From Flavobacterium hiemivividum (GTDB lineage: Bacteria; Bacteroidota; Bacteroidia; Flavobacteriales; Flavobacteriaceae), in NCBI RefSeq assembly GCF_004349145.1, contig NZ_SMFO01000012.1, positions 25,572 to 89,571 on the forward strand: DNA of 64,000 nucleotides, given 5' to 3'. Under the pieces are notes generated by a model. It worked only from the letters and a program-made list of their open reading frames with translations. It made no database searches and had not been told where the DNA came from. Made by a program: the position numbers and the translations under genes. Positions 34,080-43,204 of this stretch are shown here, piece after piece. Position 1 is the first letter of the stretch. The number at the start of each line of letters is the position of its first letter.

Positions 34080-36005
34080 ATGGCTAAAGATAACAATCCA
34101 ACTCCTAATAAATTTAAAATAAGCCCTTGGCTAGTTTATACAGCCATACTACTTATCTTCTTATTTATTAGTTTCGTAACTGGTAGTTCCAGTTTACAAG
34201 AACCAGCACAAATAACATCTTCTAAATTTAATGAACTTTTAGAAAAAGGTTCCATTGAAAAGGTAATCGTTTATAACAAATCGGAAGCGGAAGTTTTCCT
34301 AAATACTGCTGCACTTAAATCATCTGACAACAAAAAAGTTGCAAAAGATATTTTTGACAGTCCTAATAAAGGGCCACATTATACCTTTATAATTGGTAAC
34401 GACCAAATTTTACAAAACAAACTAGAGAAAGCGGTTAGTGAAGGTAAATTAAAAGATTTCAATTTCTTATCAAAAAGCAATTGGTCTGATATTTTCATCA
34501 GCTTATTACCTATTATTATCATCATTGGTGTTTGGATTTTTATAATGAGAAAAATGTCAGGCGGCGGCGGTGGCGGTAGCGGACAAATTTTCAACATTGG
34601 AAAATCAAAAGCAAAACTTTTTGACGAAAAAACAGATGTAAAAACTACTTTTAAAGATGTTGCTGGACTCGAAGGAGCAAAAGAAGAGATACAAGAAATT
34701 GTAGAATTCTTGAAAAATCCGGAGAAATACACTAATCTTGGTGGGAAAATTCCAAAAGGAGCTTTACTTGTAGGGCCTCCAGGGACAGGAAAAACTTTAC
34801 TAGCAAAAGCAGTAGCGGGAGAAGCACAAGTGCCTTTCTTCTCGTTGTCAGGTTCTGATTTTGTTGAAATGTTTGTAGGTGTAGGTGCTTCACGTGTACG
34901 TGACCTATTTAAACAAGCAAAAGAAAAATCTCCTGCGATCATTTTCATTGATGAAATTGATGCTGTAGGTAGAGCGAGAGGAAAAAGCAATATGTCAGGC
35001 GGAAATGACGAAAGAGAAAATACGCTGAACCAATTACTGACAGAGATGGACGGTTTTGGTACAAATTCAAATGTAATTGTATTAGCAGCAACAAACAGAG
35101 CTGACGTACTGGATAAAGCATTAATGCGTGCCGGTCGTTTTGACAGACAAATATTTGTTGACTTACCAGACATTCGTGAGCGTGCTGAAATCTTTAAAGT
35201 TCACCTTGGACCATTGAAAAAAGTTGAAGGACTTGATACTGACTTTTTAGCGAAACAAACTCCTGGTTTCTCTGGAGCTGATATTGCTAATGTTTGTAAT
35301 GAAGCAGCATTAATAGCAGCGAGATACAACAAAACTGCAGTTGACAAACAAGATTTCCTAGATGCTGTTGACAGAATTGTCGGCGGTCTTGAAAAGAAAA
35401 ACAAAATTGTAACTCCTGGAGAAAAGAAAGCAATTGCTATTCACGAAGCAGGACACGCAACCGTAAGTTGGATGTTAGAGCATGCAGCACCACTTATCAA
35501 AGTAACTATTGTTCCAAGAGGGCAAAGTCTTGGTGCAGCTTGGTACTTACCTGAAGAGCGATTAATTGTTCGTGCTGACCAAATGTTAGACGAAATGTGC
35601 GCTACTATGGGAGGAAGAGCAGCTGAAAAGGTGACTTTTGGTAGAATTTCTACGGGCGCACTAAGCGATTTAGAAAAAGTTACTAAACAAGCACGTGCTA
35701 TGGTAACGGTATATGGATTGAATGATAAAATAGGAAATGTTACCTATTATGATTCAACTGGACAAAGTGAATACAATTTCTCTAAACCATATTCTGAAGA
35801 AACGGCTAAAGTAATTGACACTGAAATTTCATTACTAATTGAAACACAGTACCAAAGAGCAATTCAAATATTAGAAGAGAACAAAGACAAACTTAATCAA
35901 CTGGCAGATATTCTTATTGAAAAAGAAGTTATCTTCAAAGATGATCTAGAAGCTATTTTCGGAAAAAGAACATTTGACAAAAACCTAGAAGAGGTAGTAT
36001 CTTAA
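34080..36005 (+). CDS. ftsH: ATP-dependent zinc metalloprotease FtsH
   Basis: The 641-residue membrane protease has two N-terminal helices (about 17-37 and 139-156) around a periplasmic domain and a Gly-rich linker. The AAA+ module has Walker A GPPGTGKT (about 231-238) and Walker B FIDEIDAVG, and the M41 zinc site is HEAGH (about 454-458). It degrades membrane and some soluble proteins. The sequence looks intact. A strong terminator follows it. Confidence 0.98.
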   Translation: MAKDNNPTPNKFKISPWLVYTAILLIFLFISFVTGSSSLQEPAQITSSKFNELLEKGSIEKVIVYNKSEAEVFLNTAALKSSDNKKVAKDIFDSPNKGPHYTFIIGNDQILQNKLEKAVSEGKLKDFNFLSKSNWSDIFISLLPIIIIIGVWIFIMRKMSGGGGGGSGQIFNIGKSKAKLFDEKTDVKTTFKDVAGLEGAKEEIQEIVEFLKNPEKYTNLGGKIPKGALLVGPPGTGKTLLAKAVAGEAQVPFFSLSGSDFVEMFVGVGASRVRDLFKQAKEKSPAIIFIDEIDAVGRARGKSNMSGGNDERENTLNQLLTEMDGFGTNSNVIVLAATNRADVLDKALMRAGRFDRQIFVDLPDIRERAEIFKVHLGPLKKVEGLDTDFLAKQTPGFSGADIANVCNEAALIAARYNKTAVDKQDFLDAVDRIVGGLEKKNKIVTPGEKKAIAIHEAGHATVSWMLEHAAPLIKVTIVPRGQSLGAAWYLPEERLIVRADQMLDEMCATMGGRAAEKVTFGRISTGALSDLEKVTKQARAMVTVYGLNDKIGNVTYYDSTGQSEYNFSKPYSEETAKVIDTEISLLIETQYQRAIQILEENKDKLNQLADILIEKEVIFKDDLEAIFGKRTFDKNLEEVVS

Positions 36006-36032
36006 AAAAAGACATATATTTCACTTATTTTT

Positions 36033-36073
36033 AAAATCTTAATTCAAAAATCACTTTTGAATTAAGATTTTTT
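36033..36073 (+). terminator. Terminator after ftsH
   Basis: Seventeen-base arms (36033-36049 and 36055-36071) pair perfectly around a 5-nt loop and lead into a T-run. The next promoter box begins at 36074. Confidence 0.9.
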
Positions 36074-36081
36074 TATCTTTG
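36074..36081 (+). promoter_or_regulatory. -7 promoter box of the LUD-cdsA-psd cluster
   Basis: TATCTTTG is an exact TAnnTTTG match directly after the ftsH terminator and 39 nt before the ATG at 36121. The lipid cluster therefore has its own promoter. Confidence 0.7.
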
Positions 36082-36120
36082 AACGGTTTCAACTTAATAT
36101 ATAAAGTACCTTAACAAAAT

Positions 36121-36726
36121 ATGAGTCTTTTCAGAAAAATTTTTGGTTCTAGTATTTCAGCTTCAGATGAGGAGAAAGAGAAAGAAAAAAACAGCTCTAC
36201 TCCCGACATGACCACTATGTCTATTGACGAACAATTCATCTATAATTTCAAAAAAAATGGCGGTAAATTTTTATACTGCGAAAATTTCGACGAAGTAAAA
36301 GAACAATTTGAAAATATTCTTCAAGAAAATGATTGGTATGAAAGTAACGTACTGTGTTATGAACCTAAATTATTCAATTTACTAGACGAAAACAAACTTA
36401 CTTATGTAAAGGGTGCGGAACCTAAGTTCCTTTTTTCAAATTGTGAAAACCTAATAGCCGAAGAAGGTTCCATCTTATTTTGTTCCAAACAAATTAAGCA
36501 ACATAAGCCAAATGAATTGCCTATTAATATTGTTGTTATAGCAACAACATCCCAAATCGTCGCAATAAAAAGCGATGGACTGACTACTATAAAAAAGAAG
36601 TACGAAAGCGACATCCCAACAAACATTACCGCGATAAAATATTTTGAAAAAGCAAAAGAAGAAGACTTCACCCAATACGGAAGTGTCGCTAAAAATCTTT
36701 ATTTGTTGCTTTTAGAAGATCTTTAA
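36121..36726 (+). CDS. LUD-domain (LutC/YkgG-like) protein
   Basis: The 201-residue protein has the LUD domain fold of LutC/YkgG, with EEGSILFCSKQIKQHKPNELPINIVVIATTSQIV (overlapping parts) as the recognisable core. No LutA or LutB is nearby, so lactate oxidation is unlikely. In flavobacteria a gene of this kind is commonly found next to cdsA, so a link to lipid synthesis or membrane stress is possible but unproven. It is 1 nt from cdsA. Confidence 0.78.
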   Translation: MSLFRKIFGSSISASDEEKEKEKNSSTPDMTTMSIDEQFIYNFKKNGGKFLYCENFDEVKEQFENILQENDWYESNVLCYEPKLFNLLDENKLTYVKGAEPKFLFSNCENLIAEEGSILFCSKQIKQHKPNELPINIVVIATTSQIVAIKSDGLTTIKKKYESDIPTNITAIKYFEKAKEEDFTQYGSVAKNLYLLLLEDL

Positions 36727-36727
36727 A

Positions 36728-37573
36728 ATGAATGAAACCCTTAAGAGATCTATTTCTGGTGCTATTTATGTAATTTTATTAATAGTTTCCATATTGTATT
36801 CAACAGAAAGTTTTTTCATTCTGTTTGGTGCATTTCTCCTTATCGCTACTGTAGAGTTTTGTAATTTACAACAGCTTAATAAAATAATTCCTGTTGTACT
36901 TGCTGCCGCAACTTATACCCTATTTTATAAAATAACGATTGCTACAACTGGTTCGCTCTACCTATTAAGGTTTAACCAAACATTTGAATTGATTGTATTA
37001 TCTACTACATTAGTCGTATTCTTAAAGTGTATCCATTTTCTTTTTGACCATAAAATAGTCAAGATCGATTCTTTTTCAAAGTACGTTTATCTCATAGGAT
37101 ACATTATACTTCCCTTTGTCATCATGACAAAAATCCCTTTTGGAATCAGTGGTTACAACCCAAAAATCCTAATTAGTATCTTTATCCTTATTTGGACAAA
37201 TGATAGTTTTGCCTATATTGTAGGAAAGTCAATTGGAAGAACAAAGTTATTCGAAAGGATTTCTCCTAAGAAAACAATCGAAGGTTTTCTAGGTGGTGTT
37301 GTATTTTGCGTTATTGCCAGTTATTTAATTGGAAAATATTATATTCAAATTGCAGAAGGAAAAATGTTTATTTGGATCATAATCGCCTTAATTGTTGGTA
37401 TCTTCGGAACCATAGGTGATTTAATCGAATCAAAATTTAAACGTGTTGCTGGAGTCAAAGACAGCGGAAAAATCATGCCGGGCCATGGAGGCGTACTAGA
37501 TCGTCTAGATAGTGTTATATTTGTAGCACCAATTGTATTTTTATTTTATCAAATTTTAAATTATGTTTCATAA
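36728..37573 (+). CDS. cdsA: Phosphatidate cytidylyltransferase
   Basis: The 281-residue membrane enzyme makes CDP-diacylglycerol from phosphatidate and CTP. It has about eight helices and ends with the family signature SKFKRVAGVKDSGKIMPGHGGVLDRLDS (overlapping parts). WTNDSFAYIVGKSIGRTKLFERISPKKTIEG is also conserved. Its end overlaps psd by 11 nt, so CDP-DAG production and phosphatidylserine decarboxylation are coupled in one operon. Confidence 0.96.
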   Translation: MNETLKRSISGAIYVILLIVSILYSTESFFILFGAFLLIATVEFCNLQQLNKIIPVVLAAATYTLFYKITIATTGSLYLLRFNQTFELIVLSTTLVVFLKCIHFLFDHKIVKIDSFSKYVYLIGYIILPFVIMTKIPFGISGYNPKILISIFILIWTNDSFAYIVGKSIGRTKLFERISPKKTIEGFLGGVVFCVIASYLIGKYYIQIAEGKMFIWIIIALIVGIFGTIGDLIESKFKRVAGVKDSGKIMPGHGGVLDRLDSVIFVAPIVFLFYQILNYVS

Positions 37574-38213
37574 AGAAGGAGCCCAAACTATTTTATTAGG
37601 TACTATTTTTACAGCCACCGTATTATTACTATCAGACCATTTCATTGACACTATCTGGATTAGTAAGTTAATTCAAATTAGTGCATTATTGCTATTAATA
37701 ATCATCTTACAATTTTTCAGAAACCCAAAGAGGTCGGTTATCATCAACGAAAATCAAATACTAGCTCCAGTCGATGGAAAAGTAGTAGTAATCGAAGAAG
37801 TTTATGAGGGAGAATTCTTTAAAGATAAACGATTACAAGTTTCTATATTCATGTCACCTATCAATGTACATGTTACTCGTTATCCAATGAACGGAACTGT
37901 AAAATTCAGTAAATACCATCCTGGGAAATTTTTGGTTGCTTGGCACCCAAAAGCGAGTGAAGAAAATGAAAGAACGACGATCGTGGTCGAAAACAATTCC
38001 TTCGGAGCTGTATTATACCGTCAAATCGCCGGTGCATTAGCGAGAAGAATTGTAAATTATGCTGAAGAAGGTATGCAGGTGGTTCAAGGAACTGATGCAG
38101 GTTTCATTAAATTTGGATCCAGAGTAGATTTATTTTTACCTATTGGAACACCTATAAATGTAGTTCTTAACCAAAAAGCAATTGGAGGGAAAACAATTAT
38201 TGCAACAAAATAA
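37563..38213 (+). CDS. psd: Phosphatidylserine decarboxylase (short, archaeal-type)
   Basis: The 216-residue proenzyme has N-terminal membrane helices and the short PSD catalytic domain. LAPVDGKVVVIEE and MSPINVHVTRYPMNG are conserved, and KFGSRVDLFLP contains the Gly-Ser (near residue 185) where self-cleavage forms the pyruvoyl group. It makes phosphatidylethanolamine. It overlaps cdsA and is 2 nt from the acyl-CoA-binding protein gene. Confidence 0.94.
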   Translation: MFHKEGAQTILLGTIFTATVLLLSDHFIDTIWISKLIQISALLLLIIILQFFRNPKRSVIINENQILAPVDGKVVVIEEVYEGEFFKDKRLQVSIFMSPINVHVTRYPMNGTVKFSKYHPGKFLVAWHPKASEENERTTIVVENNSFGAVLYRQIAGALARRIVNYAEEGMQVVQGTDAGFIKFGSRVDLFLPIGTPINVVLNQKAIGGKTIIATK

Positions 38214-38215
38214 TA

Positions 38216-38485
38216 ATGGCAAAAAAAGATTTAGACACTAGATTTCAGGAAGCAGTCAACAGTGCTTCAGAAATGACTCAGGCATCCTTACCTCAGGATG
38301 TACAGCTACGTCTCTACGCCTTTTACAAACACGCAACTTTTGGTACCTTAGACCTACGACAAACATCAACGTACCATTTAAGGGATGCATTTAAAACAAA
38401 TGCCTGGATGCAAATCAGTCATTTGACGGCTGATGAAGCAAAAGAACAATACATAGAAATTATTAATTCCCTTTTGAAAAAATAA
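38216..38485 (+). CDS. Acyl-CoA-binding protein (ACBP family)
   Basis: The 89-residue protein is a four-helix ACBP: DTRFQEAVNSASEM, QLRLYAFYKHATFG (the conserved LYxxYKxATxG motif) and AFKTNAWMQISHLTADEAKEQYIE (overlapping parts). The loop after ATFG differs from eukaryotic ACBPs. It would carry long-chain acyl-CoA and fits its place behind psd in a lipid-synthesis operon. It is 8 nt before the SOD gene. Confidence 0.88.
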   Translation: MAKKDLDTRFQEAVNSASEMTQASLPQDVQLRLYAFYKHATFGTLDLRQTSTYHLRDAFKTNAWMQISHLTADEAKEQYIEIINSLLKK

Positions 38486-38493
38486 TACTAGCA

Positions 38494-39270
38494 ATGAAAA
38501 AATCATCTTTATTACTATCTAGCCTACTTCTGTTGGGCTTTTTAGCTTCATGTAACGATAAGAAACTAACAGAAGTCGTAGAAGTTCCATTACCAACTGC
38601 TCAAGAAAAAGTAACTATTGGATTTCCAGACGATGTAAAAGCAAATAACGGCGCGTTCCAATTGGAAAAATTGCCTTATGCTTACGATGCATTAGCACCC
38701 ACAATCTCTCCTTTAACATTAGAGATGCATTATTCAAAACACTATTTGACTTATACGAACAACCTTAATAATGCGATTGCGGGGACTGAATATCAAAATC
38801 AGCCGATCGAAAGTATATTAGCAAAGTTAGACCTCAATAACGCCGATTTAAGAAACAATGCGGGAGGATATTACAATCATTCCTTATATTGGAAATCGAT
38901 GGCTCCAAATTCAGGAGGCGTACCTAAAGACACACTTGCATCAGTAATATCAAGAGATTTTGGTTCTTATGAAAACTTTGTAACCTCTTTTAAAAGTGAA
39001 GCAACTTCCCAATTTGGTTCAGCTTGGGTATGGTTGGTAGTTGATAAAGCAGGAAAGTTAAAAATAACAAGTACTCAAAACCAAGATAATCCATTAATGA
39101 AAAACGCTATTATCCCTGGAACGCCAATATTGGCTTTGGATTTGTGGGAACATGCTTATTATTTAGGATACCAATACCGCAGAAGAACATATATTGATTC
39201 TTTTTTCAATGTCATTAATTGGCCTAAGGTAACTGAGAATTATGAGGCAGCAATAAGACGAAAATATTAA
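38494..39270 (+). CDS. Superoxide dismutase (Fe/Mn family), predicted lipoprotein
   Basis: The 258-residue protein starts with a lipoprotein signal (LLGFLASC, acylated Cys20). The SOD domain has all four metal ligands: His in EMHYSKHY, His in GGYYNHSLYW, and Asp and His in LDLWEHAYY. GGYYNHS and TSTQNQDNPL look like the Mn type. Because it is exported and lipidated it would detoxify superoxide in the periplasm or at the cell surface, unlike the usual cytoplasmic SOD. It ends the lipid cluster. Confidence 0.92.
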   Translation: MKKSSLLLSSLLLLGFLASCNDKKLTEVVEVPLPTAQEKVTIGFPDDVKANNGAFQLEKLPYAYDALAPTISPLTLEMHYSKHYLTYTNNLNNAIAGTEYQNQPIESILAKLDLNNADLRNNAGGYYNHSLYWKSMAPNSGGVPKDTLASVISRDFGSYENFVTSFKSEATSQFGSAWVWLVVDKAGKLKITSTQNQDNPLMKNAIIPGTPILALDLWEHAYYLGYQYRRRTYIDSFFNVINWPKVTENYEAAIRRKY

Positions 39271-39284
39271 AGTTACTCCAAATA

Positions 39285-39334
39285 AAAAAAAATGCTGATA
39301 CACGACCTAAATAGTCTGTATCAGCATTTTTTTT
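39285..39334. terminator. Bidirectional terminator between SOD and amylase genes
   Basis: AATGCTGATACA (39291-39302) pairs exactly with TGTATCAGCATT (39317-39328), flanked by A- and T-runs on the two sides, serving both convergent genes. Confidence 0.9.
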
Positions 39335-39375
39335 AACTTCTCAAATCTTGAGAAATAAACCAATTTAATTAAGTC

Positions 39376-41244
39376 TTATAATTGGTAAATAAAAGACTCA
39401 GAAGGTGCTATCTTAATTTGCGCTTTTCCTTCTCCTTTAACTACTTTCAATTGTATCGTACTATTTCTATAAAGTTGATCAGTAATCGTGTAATCTCCAT
39501 CCTTTAAATTCCATTTTCCTATAACATCAGCAGGGATTTTAAGTTCGAATGAACTCGTGGTAATCCAAGAAAAATTAGAAACAACAATTAGTTTTTGAGT
39601 ATCTGACCAACGTGTGAAGGCATAAATACCTGGATCAAAACCTACTGTTGATTGCCTATTTACAGTTTGAATTTCTTGAAACTCGCCCATTAATGCCGAG
39701 CTACTATTGGAGAAATTAAGCAACCTTTTATAAAAATCTCTAAGTGCTTTTTCTTTGTCCGTGAGTTGGCCTCCGTCAAATTTACCATTATTCATCCAGC
39801 GTTGATGACTTGGTACACCCACATAATCAAAAATTGAAGTTCTAGAATGCGTCCCGAAACCTCCGTTCTCATTTCCAGCCTCACCCACTTCCTGACCAAA
39901 ATATATCATAGTAGGAGCTGAACTGATCGTTGTAGAAACCACCATCAAAGGTTTCCCTTTTTCTGGACTACCGGCAAACTCAGGACTAGACAAACGTTGC
40001 TCATCGTGATTATCTAAAAACTGCAACATATGCTGTTCTATATCTTTCATTCCTTTTTGAATGTCCGAAAGTCCATCAGGCAATGATTTTCCTTGAATTA
40101 CTTCTTTCAATTTATCATAGGTTTCCACCTTATCATACAAGTAATCCATTTTCCCTAATCGAATGTAATTGCGGTATTCCTTTGGATTGTAAACTTCAGC
40201 CAATAAAAAAGCATCCGGATTTTTCATCTTTATCGCTGAGTTCATATAACTCCAAAACTCATAAGGAACCATTTCGGCCATGTCATATCGAAATCCATCT
40301 ACTCCCTTAGCTGTCCAAAACAGAGCAATATCCTTAAATTTTTTCCAAGAATCAGGTACATCTTTTCCTTGCCAAAACTCAAAATGCTCCGCAACTGATT
40401 TTGTATCGAATCCTGCTGGTAGCTCTGGAAAATCTTTTGAGCCATCAGGACGAATTCCATAATTCACTTTTACAGTTTCATACCAATCATTTTTATCTGG
40501 TTTAGCCATTCTAGATCCATTTCCAGTCCATTTAGCAGGAATTTCAGTGAACTTTCCATCGCTTAATGGATTTGCTTCCCCATTTAATGGTTTAACTGTA
40601 TCTGGCACTTCAAATTTAGAATTTGCAATATAATAGAAATTATTATCTCTTTTGTATTCAACCGTAACATCGTCATTTGCTCCAAAATCAGTTACTCCTG
40701 CAGGATTATTTCGCCCTTCATATTTTCGTGCAATATGATTGGGAACAATATCAATTAACAACTTTAGCCCTGCATCATGTGTTCTAGTAATCAGCGCTTC
40801 AAATTCTACTAACCGATTGGCTGGATTAACGGCCAAATCAGGATTTACATTGTAATAATCCTTAACGGCATATGGTGAACCGGCTCTTCCCTTTACAACA
40901 TCGGGATCGTCATTTGAAATACCAATTGAAGTATAATCTCTAACTAAAGCATGGTGTGGTACTCCAGTGTACCAAATATAGTTTGCACCCAAATCTTTGA
41001 TTTCCTTAAGCGCCTTTGCTGTAAAATCATTGAACTTCCCCACCCCATTTTCTTCGATGGTTCCCCAAGGTTTGTTTGCGGCGTTTTTATTACCAAATAA
41101 TCGGGTAAAAATCTGATAAACAACTATTTTATTTTCGACCTTGGTATTTTCTTTCGCTGTATTCATTGGTAAAGCTGCAGTCTTACAAGCTGCGGTGAGA
41201 AGAATTAAACTTATTCCTGCAATAAGAATCGTTTTTTTTATCAT
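39376..41244 (-). CDS. Lipoprotein GH13 alpha-amylase
   Basis: The 622-residue protein has a lipoprotein signal (ILLTAAC, Cys20) and a GH13 barrel. The catalytic residues are Asp (about 320, GFRYDMAEM), Glu (about 349, LAEVYNP) and Asp (about 412, FLDNHDEQR), with DIVPNHIAR as conserved region I. A beta-sandwich domain C ends the protein. It would hydrolyse alpha-1,4-glucans at the cell surface or in the periplasm. No susCD pair is adjacent, so it is outside a classical starch locus here. Confidence 0.93.
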   Translation of the reverse strand: MIKKTILIAGISLILLTAACKTAALPMNTAKENTKVENKIVVYQIFTRLFGNKNAANKPWGTIEENGVGKFNDFTAKALKEIKDLGANYIWYTGVPHHALVRDYTSIGISNDDPDVVKGRAGSPYAVKDYYNVNPDLAVNPANRLVEFEALITRTHDAGLKLLIDIVPNHIARKYEGRNNPAGVTDFGANDDVTVEYKRDNNFYYIANSKFEVPDTVKPLNGEANPLSDGKFTEIPAKWTGNGSRMAKPDKNDWYETVKVNYGIRPDGSKDFPELPAGFDTKSVAEHFEFWQGKDVPDSWKKFKDIALFWTAKGVDGFRYDMAEMVPYEFWSYMNSAIKMKNPDAFLLAEVYNPKEYRNYIRLGKMDYLYDKVETYDKLKEVIQGKSLPDGLSDIQKGMKDIEQHMLQFLDNHDEQRLSSPEFAGSPEKGKPLMVVSTTISSAPTMIYFGQEVGEAGNENGGFGTHSRTSIFDYVGVPSHQRWMNNGKFDGGQLTDKEKALRDFYKRLLNFSNSSSALMGEFQEIQTVNRQSTVGFDPGIYAFTRWSDTQKLIVVSNFSWITTSSFELKIPADVIGKWNLKDGDYTITDQLYRNSTIQLKVVKGEGKAQIKIAPSESFIYQL

Positions 41245-41510
41245 TTTATGTTAGTGTTACTAGTTATGTCATTCGAATTTTACAAAACAAATGACCTAGG
41301 TAATTAGCTTTTAAAATTAACCTATTTTTTGAAAATTAGGAGCTCTATTTGTCCAGTTTAAACCAATAAACTATAGAAAATAGGTACTACAACGAGAGAG
41401 TTCGACTATTTGTTGATAACTTAATAAGCGAAGTAAAACCAGCAATTGCAATTGATAATTATGAATTTATAAATAAATGCTAATATCCATTAGGATTGTT
41501 TCCTTTTTCT

Positions 41511-41518
41511 TAAATTTG
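41511..41518 (+). promoter_or_regulatory. -7 promoter box of the OstA-like gene
   Basis: TAAATTTG is an exact TAnnTTTG match ending 17 nt before the TTG start at 41536, the same spacing seen for other promoters in this window. It supports the TTG start. Confidence 0.65.
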
Positions 41519-41535
41519 AACAAAAAATAAATCCA

Positions 41536-43182
41536 TTGAAGAAGTCCTTATTTTTCATCTGTTGTTTGGCAATACTAAGCTCAAAATCCGTTTTGGGACA
41601 AGCACCAAAAAAAATTATTGTTGAGCATTCTGATTTTGCAGATGTAAATCAGGCGGAGATGCCAGATGCCTTTTTGCTTACCGGAAACGTACGTGTGAAT
41701 CATGATGGCGTTGTTTTAACCTGCAATAAGGCGTATTATTTTCAAAAAGAAAACTACATAAAAGCTTTTGGAAATGTGCAACTAGTTCAAGGAGACACTC
41801 TTTTTCTAAACAGCAAATATGCAGAATACAGCGGTAATGTAAAGAAAGCATTTGCCACCGGCGAGGCTTTTATGAGTTCGCCGGATGCTACACTAGCAAC
41901 TGACACGATAAATTTTGATCGAAATTCTCAAGAAGTATATTACAATACCAAAGGAACCATTGTCAATAAAGACAATACATTAGTGAGTAAATCAGGTAAG
42001 TATTATGTAACTCAAAAAAAATTCCAGTTCCTGACTGCTGTTACAATTACCAATCCTACGTATGTGATTAAATCCAATCATGTGGATTATTTCACCAACT
42101 CAGGTCACTCTTATCTTTTTGGACCATCCACAATTACTAGTAAGAAAAATTATATCTATACCGAAAAAGGATTCTATGACACCAAAAAAAATGTGGGCCA
42201 TTTTCTTCGAAAGTCCTACATAAAATATGAAGATCGGTTAATTGAAGGCGATAGCTTGTATTATGATCGAACTAAAGAGTTTGCTTCTGCCACTAGAAAT
42301 GTAAAAATAACAGATTCTGTCAATCGCGGAATTGTAAAGGGACATTATGCCGAAATGTATAAAAAACAAGATTCTATGTTTGTCACCAAAGGAGCGGTCG
42401 CTGTGAATTTTGTCGAAAATGACTCCGTTTATATTCACGGTAAAAGATTGATGGTAACTGGTAAAGAAGACAACCGAATTATTCGTGCTTTTAATAATGT
42501 GCGTTTTTTTAAAACAGACATGAGCGGAAAATGCGATTCAATTCATTCGAGTGCAAAAACTGCGATTACAAAATTGATAGGAAATCCAGTGCTATGGAAC
42601 GGAGAAAGCCAGATTACAGGAGACGTGATGCATCTTATAGGGAACAATACTTCTCAAGAGCTTGATTCGCTCAAAGTACTCAACAATACTTTTCTAGTCT
42701 CTAAAGACACCTTAGGAACAGGCTATAATCAGGTGAAAGGACAAAATCTATATGGGAAGTTTAAGGAAGGAAAACTACATGATGTCGATATTGTAAAAAA
42801 TGCAGAAGTACTCTACTACATGCGAAATGACGCCAATGAACTAATTGGAATCAATAAAAATGTAAGCAGTAAAATCAACCTCATTTTAGAAGATAATGCG
42901 GTAGAAACGATTACTTTTTTCAACCAAATTGATGGTGATATTTACCCTGATGCTGAGTTGCCCGAAAACGCAAGAAAACTGAGAGGACTTGTCTGGCGGG
43001 GTGATGAAAGAATAAAATCCAAAGATGATATCTTTTCGGAGGAAGACAACGAACTCAATGATAAAATGATAAAAGAGGGAAAAAAGGAAGATGCAAAAGA
43101 AAACGTCCCGATGAAAATTCGAAAGGAAACCTTGAATTACGATAAGAAAAAAAGTCCCTCTTCAAAAAAAGAGGTAAAGTAA
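41536..43182 (+). CDS. OstA/LptA-like lipopolysaccharide transport protein
   Basis: The 548-residue protein has a signal peptide (to about residue 21, ending SVLG) and repeated OstA-type beta-jellyroll segments (PDAFLLTGNVRVNHDGVVLTCNKAYYF and YIKAFGNVQLVQGDTLFL in overlapping parts). Proteins of this kind carry LPS across the periplasm. The C-terminus is Lys/Glu-rich. Translation starts at TTG; the following MKKSLFFICCLA is a normal signal start. The next gene begins 22 nt downstream, also at TTG. Confidence 0.85.
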   Translation: MKKSLFFICCLAILSSKSVLGQAPKKIIVEHSDFADVNQAEMPDAFLLTGNVRVNHDGVVLTCNKAYYFQKENYIKAFGNVQLVQGDTLFLNSKYAEYSGNVKKAFATGEAFMSSPDATLATDTINFDRNSQEVYYNTKGTIVNKDNTLVSKSGKYYVTQKKFQFLTAVTITNPTYVIKSNHVDYFTNSGHSYLFGPSTITSKKNYIYTEKGFYDTKKNVGHFLRKSYIKYEDRLIEGDSLYYDRTKEFASATRNVKITDSVNRGIVKGHYAEMYKKQDSMFVTKGAVAVNFVENDSVYIHGKRLMVTGKEDNRIIRAFNNVRFFKTDMSGKCDSIHSSAKTAITKLIGNPVLWNGESQITGDVMHLIGNNTSQELDSLKVLNNTFLVSKDTLGTGYNQVKGQNLYGKFKEGKLHDVDIVKNAEVLYYMRNDANELIGINKNVSSKINLILEDNAVETITFFNQIDGDIYPDAELPENARKLRGLVWRGDERIKSKDDIFSEEDNELNDKMIKEGKKEDAKENVPMKIRKETLNYDKKKSPSSKKEVK

Positions 43183-43204
43183 AACAATCCAATAATATAT
43201 AATT

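Noticed and set aside
34379..35173. 264-codon open frame on the minus strand inside ftsH
   Set aside because: It is antisense to the strongly conserved AAA+ domain of FtsH; its translation is low-complexity (Ser/Pro-rich) and matches no family. It is a shadow of ftsH codon bias.
36121..36726. Lactate utilisation gene lutC
   Set aside because: The LUD fold fits, but lutA and lutB are absent and the gene is tied to cdsA and psd, so the specific lactate role is not supported.
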